This document shows positions 57,421 to 64,000 of a DNA stretch of 64,000 nt, piece by piece. Numbering within the stretch: the stretch's first letter is position 1; each line of letters starts with the position of its first letter. The position numbers and the translations under genes are program-made. The DNA comes from Anastrepha obliqua (Eukaryota; Arthropoda; Insecta; Diptera; Tephritidae). Location of the stretch: assembly GCF_027943255.1 (NCBI RefSeq), contig NC_072895.1, positions 37,732,001-37,796,000 of the forward strand. Direction: 5' to 3'. Under the pieces are notes generated by a model that was given only the letters and a program-made list of their open reading frames with translations, had not been told where the DNA came from and did not search any database.

Positions 57421-58315
57421 TAGGGTACGTTATGAGAGGTCATGCGTGTTCCAAACAAGCTTCTAAATAGTTGGGAATATTACGTGTGGAGCTTTATTGA
57501 AAGGAATACTAAAAAACATCGATACAATACAATAACATCAATAACTGCAACTACAACCTCACATATGATAAACATGGACGAATACAGCTTCATTTAGGGA
57601 ACCCATACGTTTTCGGCAAAGAATTGGAGAAGAAGATGGTGATTTTATTGAATACATCTTTAATTTATAAATTACGTTATTAACTAAAAATTTCCGGCCC
57701 TTCACTTTTTTGATGACCTGTTGCTGATACTCAGCTGACATGCCACCGCATGATTGCATAAGTTATTTCACCCCAAAAACATGTTGTTTGAAAATATGGA
57801 AACTTGGACCAATAACTGCGTTTCATTTCAACTTAATTTTACGCTAAGCCCAATACATAAACAATATTAAACTTGAAAGTAGTATTTATTAAATAAGAGC
57901 TAACTTTTCCTCTTCCATTTCAACTCCGCAGTTTCGCTGGGTTCTTCTCCAGAACAATTCAAGTGTTCAGCGTGTAAACTAAACCATGTGAAATGTAAAA
58001 AACTTTTATTTCTGACAATTTTGAAAAGGTGCAACTCTTTTTTCGCTTTTTTACATATGTACATTCAGCCCATTGCGACACAAGCCAATTTTCTTGACAG
58101 TTTAGTTTTGAGATTTTTTGGTTGTAGACTCCAAAAATACCAATTAGTAGAAACTTCACCCTAAGTTATAATGAGTTTGTTTAAGTATTATCGTCTTTTC
58201 TTTAAGAAACATATACATACATATGTATATTTACAAGTAAATATTTCTTTCGATTAACAATTAAATAATAAATATATGTAATTTTTCAAAAAAGTTCAAC
58301 CAAAGTAAATATCGC

Positions 58316-58450
58316 TTATAATCCACCTCCTGAGCGATCAACACTGATTTTTTGCTTAAGTTGAGCAGCCTCATGTTTTTGTTCTTCCAATTCCGCCATT
58401 CTAGCAAAGCGAGAGTATGCCACATCTCCAGTCTTTATGGCCGACATCAT
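58316..58450 (-). CDS. Gpo1: Gpo1 last exon
   Basis: Encodes MMSAIKTGDVAYSRFARMAE to the stop after GGGL. The ending matches the RSGGGL/RSCGGL type end of this family. Confidence 0.95.
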   Translation of the reverse strand: MMSAIKTGDVAYSRFARMAELEEQKHEAAQLKQKISVDRSGGGL

Positions 58451-61400
58451 CTGCAATAAAAATTTATATATGGTGAAGATCAATTTGTGATTTAAATAAA
58501 ATTTTTGAATGAAGAATATGGGGGCTTAGCGGAAAGAACACCGCGGGTTGAGGTATTAAACAAAAACGCAAATTTTATTCCAATTATAAATTTACCTGCA
58601 AATATTCATCAAGTTCAACTTGTCCATTCATATTAGTATCGATTTCTCTAAGTATCTCGTGAAGTTGTTCTCCAGAAACATCGCCATCTCCGAAAGTCTG
58701 CCAAAATAATACAATAGAAAGTACGTATTTATTTATAAAAATATTTAATTATATTAAAAATGTTTATGCCTATTGTGAAAAGTTGTAAATATTTTCAAAA
58801 CAAATATTTATGTGTACGAGTATACATATACACATATATTACATATATACATACATAGTTCGAGGTGAATTTTATCACTTAATTCTTACCTTAAGAGCTC
58901 GGCGAATATCATTGATTGACACGTAGCCTTTTTTATCTTTATCAATAAGTTGAAATCGTTTAACGTAGGTTTGAATTTCGTCTTTGGATAGTTTTATTGG
59001 TATTCTTTCCTTTGATGTTCTATTTACCATCTGACCCATTTCATGAGCTAAGAATTCGTTGGCGTGTTTCAATTGTTTCTAAAATTAGATAAGAGAAATT
59101 ATGTAAAAATAATATTTTCTTTAAGGCGCAGGTATACTTTTTAATCTTTAAAAATATTAAAACGGAAATTGCTTCCCTCTATCGGAAGATAAAATACAAC
59201 AAAAAACAAAAATTAAATAAAACTTTTTTAACTTGCCTCCAAGGTTCGGGTACATAAACAGATACAAGGTGACGCAAAATTAATGACCAGATCCTAAGAC
59301 TTCTATAATAATTTTTGAAAATGTTGTTGTACGTCAATTATATATGTATGGCATTTGTGAATTAGACAGCTGCATCATACAAACAGACATTCAACGGAGC
59401 GCATAAAGGTCGAATTAAGGATTTCTGTCACTCAAAATAATTTGATGTATTTAGTAAAAAAGTCATTGAAAAACAAAATTGGATAATTAATTGTGTGCCA
59501 CCTTGTATTCGAGTACACCTTTCTCCGAGTATTATTGTTGTTGTACAAATGAGAAGATCTATAATTTAATTTTGTCTTCGAAGTGCAGACGTTTTTTTAT
59601 AAAAAGCTTCCGACTAAGGACCGCTGTTAGAAAATCTCTTTTTCTAATATATAATTTCATTTATTATGTACAGTGGGTTTTTAATCCGGGCCCTGTCGAG
59701 TGGTACGCACACACGAATCTGTTCAACATTAGAATCGTCTCCACTCATGCCACACTTCTATTTTTTGAATAACCAAAAATTCGTCTTTTAGTTTATCAAA
59801 ATTACTTAGGACAGCTTATATTGGCGATTACATTCTTTTTGAATGTTTGGCCGAGCTCTTTTTCCTAATTGTGGCGTGCGTCCTGACGAGAAAGAAACGA
59901 CTGCCGTGCTTTGTTAGGCTCGGCCAAAATAGCTTAAGCGACTATCGCACCAATCAAAAAGAAGATTTAGAAATATACCAAATAGGCAGCAATTTGGTGT
60001 GGTTTATTATTTTACTATCAATATTATTTTCATATAAAAACAAAGCATTTACAAATTTCTTCGTTCTCTGTTTGGATCAAACAATACGGCCATGGAGAAG
60101 GCAAGTACGATACTATCTTGATCAAGAAACCGACCTTAAAATAAACAACTAGTTCAAGTGCTTTTTTTGTTAATGAAGAGTAATTTTTACCACCAAGAGG
60201 TGAATGTTTATTATACCAAAGGTATTTTATCAAAAGAACGAACAGGGCAATATTGACTAACTTTCTTTCTTACCTGTATAATATAATATATTATATTAAT
60301 CATATTTTATTCGTTAGTATAATTTTCATAGTTTTATTCTCTAACTTTTTCATATTTTTCGGTTCGAATTTTATTAAAGATTTTGTATTGTGGAAAACAA
60401 CTTACAAATAAAAATCTTAGCAGTGCCCCCAATCTGCAATTTAGCTACTACTTTCAATGAGAGGGAAAGTAAACTCAATGCACGGCTAGTGAAGTGGCGG
60501 GTTTATCAAATAAAATGTATATTTTGAACTATTTCGCTAAATACTGAAATACTAGCTTTACTTACCTCTTTCTCGTCCTTAGACCAATGCAGTTCCTCAC
60601 CCATTAAGTCAACAATAACCGGCAGGGCTTCTGACGCTGCTTGCACATTTAAAAATGCCAAACGTAGTCGCCGAGCAATCATATCCACTGCCGTGCAAGC
60701 GTACTCACGAACGCCATATCGTATTTCAGCATCAATGTAGGGAAACTCTGGATGTACGCGGTTTCCGATGATGGGCCAACGCTTGCCTGTCAGTGACGCC
60801 ATTTTCGAAACAGCAAACGCCCTGTCACCATAAGATTTTGCCAAATGTTGTGCGACTTCACATTCTAGACCAAAATCTTGTACTAAACGAATATACATTG
60901 TAGGTGTCCAACCTTGTCCGCCTTCGATTTTCAAGTAAGATGTTACGGCTTCCGGACGTTCAGGCTTTAAGTTGCAAGCTATCAAAAATTACATTAATTA
61001 TACTTTAAACATTATGTATATGCACTTGCATTCTTTCTAACCTTTGATCGCCGCATCAATTGTGTGTTCTGCCATAGCTCTATATGTAGTCCACTTTCCA
61101 CCAGCGATTGTAACCAAATTCGAAGGACTCACATGCACAATGTGATTTCTAGCCAAGGATTGCGTGTCTTCTTTATTTGGGTCCGATACAAGCGGTCTAA
61201 TACCACTCCAAGCCGACAACACATCACCACGTCGAACCTCAACGTCCGTATTTAAGTAATTTTTAATTTCACTTAAGATAAACTGAATTTCGTCTTCAGT
61301 CGGGCTTGGATTGTGAGTAATGTCACAAGGCAGATCTGTGGTACCAGCGATAGTTTGCCTCTGCCAAGGCAAGAAGAAAATGACACGCCCATCTGATGTG

Positions 61401-63382
61401 GAAGGATCTAGGAGCCCCATTTGATCTGGACTATAATAACCAGGAAGCACAATATGCACACCTGAGCTTGGACAGCAAATGGTCTTTACGTTGGGATCAT
61501 CCATTTTACGTATAAAATCGGTAAATGGTCCAGTTGCGTTAATAATACACTTAGCTTTTACTGTGAATTCTTTTCCTGAAATGTTATCTTTGACTTTTGC
61601 TCCACACAACACTTGTTTTCCATTTTCGTCTTTTTTTAACAATTCTTTAACTTCCACATGATTGCAAACAGTCGCTCCATGTCTTGCAGCGGTAAGAGCC
61701 ACCGCTAAACACATTCTCGCATCATCTTGCTGGCCTAAAAGTATAGGTAATCAAATTTTCAATAAAATTAATATATAAGACACACAAGACTAATAATCCG
61801 TCATTTTAAGTGGCAAGTGACCAGTTTTTAAGTGCAAGTTAACTCTGTTTGATATTTAAACCCATAATACTTTTTTTCAGTTAACCAAGTTTAGTCAGCT
61901 GTTCGACTTTGGCTGAGAAAAATTCTCTTACATCAAAATATCAAATCAATTTGTTACATCATTTAATTCGCTAATACAATATAATCGTATTCTTTTTAAT
62001 CAAGTTGTATTTTAGTTTTAGATCGCTTTTTGTCATTCTATTAATATATTGCTTATGTTATATTAGTCCTTAGGCAGTAGTCAGTAAGAACATTTGCGTT
62101 TTGGACTAAATTTAAATAAATAAATAAATGATTCGCGCATCACTGTAAATGTGTCATACAAGCGCAAGACACATAGCCACCATAGGTTGGAATATTACAG
62201 TTTTTTACTGCAACTCTGAATCGATAAATATTTCAAAAATTCAAATTTTAGATCGTTGTAAATATCCTAAAAAATTTGATCAAATTCGAAAATTATTCGC
62301 ACATACATATAAAAAATAAGAAACACGCATATGCATCTGCGTATATGTATGTACATATGTATGTATATGTATTATGTTATTATGAGTATAAATGCATAAG
62401 GTGACTTATGGCCAAAGTGATACAGCTAAATTTCTACACAAACACACATTTTTTTATGCTTTTGTTTAATTTATCTATGTATGTATGTATGTCCATCTAT
62501 TTATGCATTTCGGAAAAATAATTAGATTTTGTGTACGTGACCACAACAAGCACGAAAAATGCACACGTTTGATGCGCAAGCTCTAATGTACGAGTATCAT
62601 AGTTATTGTTGGTCGCGACAAAGCGGTGCCAAACTTTTAATGCGCGGCAATTGATTTTAGGCAGAAGTCAACGAACGAATTGCCAAAATTGTCCAATTAA
62701 GTCCCGCCACTTTTTACGAGTATTGAGGGTCATCTGCGCGAAAACAGAGTGTAAAATAACGCAAACATTGGCATAGCAACATTTCCAATGACTATTTACT
62801 GACGGATTGATTATAGATGCGCCACTTCGGCTGCCAGATGCCTTCTTAATTTAGGTTATGTTTTTATATACTGTATATTATTTAGTGAATATTCGAAAAT
62901 ATATTTTTTCATGCTTTAAATAAAAACATATTTCACTTCCGAGTGATATTTTGATTTTCCCAAAATAAAATTTTTTTTCCAGTAATCTCAATATTTGATT
63001 AAACAAATTATCTACACTCTTTTGGTTATTAGCCACAAGGTGGCGCAAAATTAATCACCTTATCCAAAGATTTATAATTTTGCAAATGGCCCCGTACTTC
63101 TTGTGACAAACAGACAAGCAATGGAGCGCGTGAAGTTTGCGGTAAAGATTTCCATTCAAACACCAACAATTGGATGATTAACTTGGTGCCACCTTGTATT
63201 AATGTTTTTTGTACGTACCATCATAGTACACTAAAGCGCCGCAAAGTTTATCTTTTTTTAGCATAGGAAATAGCTCCAACGCATCATTCTTTGTGAGATA
63301 GTATGAGCTTTTCACGTTTCTATCACCAGCAACGATATCATAACACTTGATACCTACCCAATAGTAGGGCACTTGCCACCAC
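58316..63382 (-). CDS. Gpo1: Mitochondrial FAD-dependent glycerol-3-phosphate dehydrogenase, 3' part (5' end outside window)
   Basis: Six minus-strand exons: 63382-63219, 61734-61042, 60978-60566, 59078-58890, 58697-58596 and 58450-58316. They encode about 565 residues in one frame. In order: WWQVPYYWVGIKCYD; YYDGQQDDARM; the FAD/substrate domain with NATGPFTD, PGYYSPDQMG, FFLPWQRQTIAGTTD and SAWSGIRPLV; GGKWTTYRAMAEHT; a DAO C-terminal domain (60978-60566); an EF-hand region (loops DKDKKGYVSIND and DTNMNGQVELDE); and a conserved tail ending SVDRSGGGL. Family knowledge: the enzyme sits on the outer face of the inner mitochondrial membrane, oxidises glycerol-3-phosphate to DHAP, reduces ubiquinone and is activated by Ca2+. 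The second EF loop has good ligands; the first has Lys at position 5. The targeting peptide and FAD GxGxxG motif must lie beyond 64000. Two introns carry the same MITE. Confidence 0.96.
58596..58697 (-). CDS. Gpo1: Gpo1 exon, second EF-hand
   Basis: Exactly 34 codons, phase 0 at both ends, TFGDGDVSGEQL through ELDEYLQ. The loop DTNMNGQVELDE fits the Ca2+-binding consensus. Confidence 0.95.
58890..59078 (-). CDS. Gpo1: Gpo1 exon, first EF-hand region
   Basis: Encodes KQLKHANEFLAHEM through DIRRALK, phase 0 at both ends, 63 codons. The EF-hand loop is DKDKKGYVSIND. Confidence 0.95.
59263..59507. mobile_element. MITE family A, copy 4
   Basis: TACAAGGTGACGCAAAATTA to GTGTGCCACCTTGTA, in a Gpo1 intron, with the shared block TTGTGAATTAGACAGCTGCA. 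Confidence 0.85.
59510..59895 (-). mobile_element. Two degenerate SINE scraps
   Basis: 59510-59640 keeps ATTGTTGTTGTACAAATGAG and GGACCGCTGTTAGAAAA; 59822-59890 keeps TGGCGATTACATTCTTTTTG, GGCCGAGCTC and GTGGCGTGCGTC. Both are within a Gpo1 intron. Confidence 0.5.
60566..60978 (-). CDS. Gpo1: Gpo1 exon, DAO C-terminal domain
   Basis: Encodes CNLKPERP, YIRLVQDFGLE, TGKRWPIIGNR, YACTAVDMIARRLRLAFLN and HWSKDEKE. The donor is GTAAGT. Confidence 0.95.
61042..61734 (-). CDS. Gpo1: Gpo1 exon, central FAD/substrate domain
   Basis: A 693-nt exon beginning QQDDARM and ending DAAIK. The donor GTTAGA is unusual but frame and family sequence continue across it. Confidence 0.95.
63034..63198. mobile_element. 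MITE family A, copy 5 (short)
   Basis: 165 bp, CACAAGGTGGCGCAAAATTA to GGTGCCACCTTGTA, ending about 20 bases from the Gpo1 donor at 63218. Confidence 0.85.
63219..63382 (-). CDS. Gpo1: Gpo1 exon (N-terminal-most in window)
   Basis: Encodes WWQVPYYWVGIKCYD through LVYYDG. The acceptor is TTTTTTCAG; the donor is GTACGT. The sequence from 63383 to the window end is intron. Confidence 0.94.
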
Positions 63383-64000
63383 CTGAAAAAATGGTATTTT
63401 GTTAATTTTAGTAAAAGCCGTAAGGGTAACTAATATCATTTCAATTCAATAAATTCATTAATTTTGGACAATCAGTTCAATAAATATTGTGTAATACAAC
63501 AAAATCAGTTTTATATTCAAATTAATTAGCCAAACTTCAAGCCATACCAACTTTCAGACTTTCAATAAACATAAATGGATTAAATGCAGTAGCGGGTTGT
63601 TTATAGCTTAGTATATTTTCATGAAATTACATATGTACAAATATAATGGAAAATTGGATGGTCGGGTTATGTTTTATGCTGTGATAGAATTCCAGAATTC
63701 CACGAACTTATACATATGGAATGAGTTGAAAATTAACGTATCTAAGCAAAATGTTGATGATTACTGACTTTTTGTGTACTGAAATGTGTCACAGACATTA
63801 ATTTGCGCCCAAATTACGGCAAATAGCCGTTTTGGAGATTTCCATTTGCCCCCTTGCAGGTGCGATTTGACCGTAATATATTGGGTCGTTAACGATCGAT
63901 ATTATGCGAATATCCTAGGAATAATCTAAACTTGCAAAGCCTTAGGCGTGAAAATTTTCATACAACATAACTAATGCAATTTATAAAGACTGAAGTTGAT

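Overview
The window looks like an AT-rich nuclear region from a higher fly. It carries three multi-exon host genes in 64 kb, separated and interrupted by many transposon remnants. The protein matches are to dipteran genes, and the SINE and mariner/LINE repertoire resembles what I recall from true fruit flies (Tephritidae). The family-level placement is inference, not something a search has confirmed.

Host genes: (1) An Arf6-type small GTPase lies on the minus strand (coding exons between 32793 and 23980; 175 residues, complete). (2) A cGAS-like receptor with a Mab-21/nucleotidyltransferase fold lies on the plus strand (four coding exons between 41126 and 51650; 402 residues, complete). Its GS motif and all three catalytic acidic residues are intact, making it a candidate innate-immune sensor that makes a cyclic dinucleotide. 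(3) The 3' two-thirds or more of mitochondrial FAD-dependent glycerol-3-phosphate dehydrogenase lies on the minus strand (six exons between 63382 and 58316, including a C-terminal EF-hand region); its 5' end is beyond base 64000. Arf6 and this dehydrogenase are, from memory, near 51F-52 on Drosophila arm 2R, so the window probably corresponds to that arm.

Layout: 1-22900 has no supported host gene. It holds pieces of non-LTR retrotransposons, Tc1/mariner elements, a tRNA-derived SINE and MITEs. 22900-32820 is Arf6, with a 6.2-kb intron filled by a Tc1-like element, a Tigger/pogo element inserted in its end, a TIR element containing a 370-bp palindrome, and a mariner. 32820-41100 is mostly unexplained intergenic DNA with a Jockey LINE fragment, MITEs and a fold-back repeat. 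41126-51650 is the cGAS-like receptor, all three introns loaded with transposon remnants. 52800-57900 is intergenic with a full SINE, a degenerate mariner, a 139-bp tandem repeat and MITEs. 58316-64000 is the glycerol-phosphate dehydrogenase.

Exon boundaries given here were read by eye from GT/AG sites, reading-frame phase and family conservation; all junctions of the three host genes keep frame. No searches were run.
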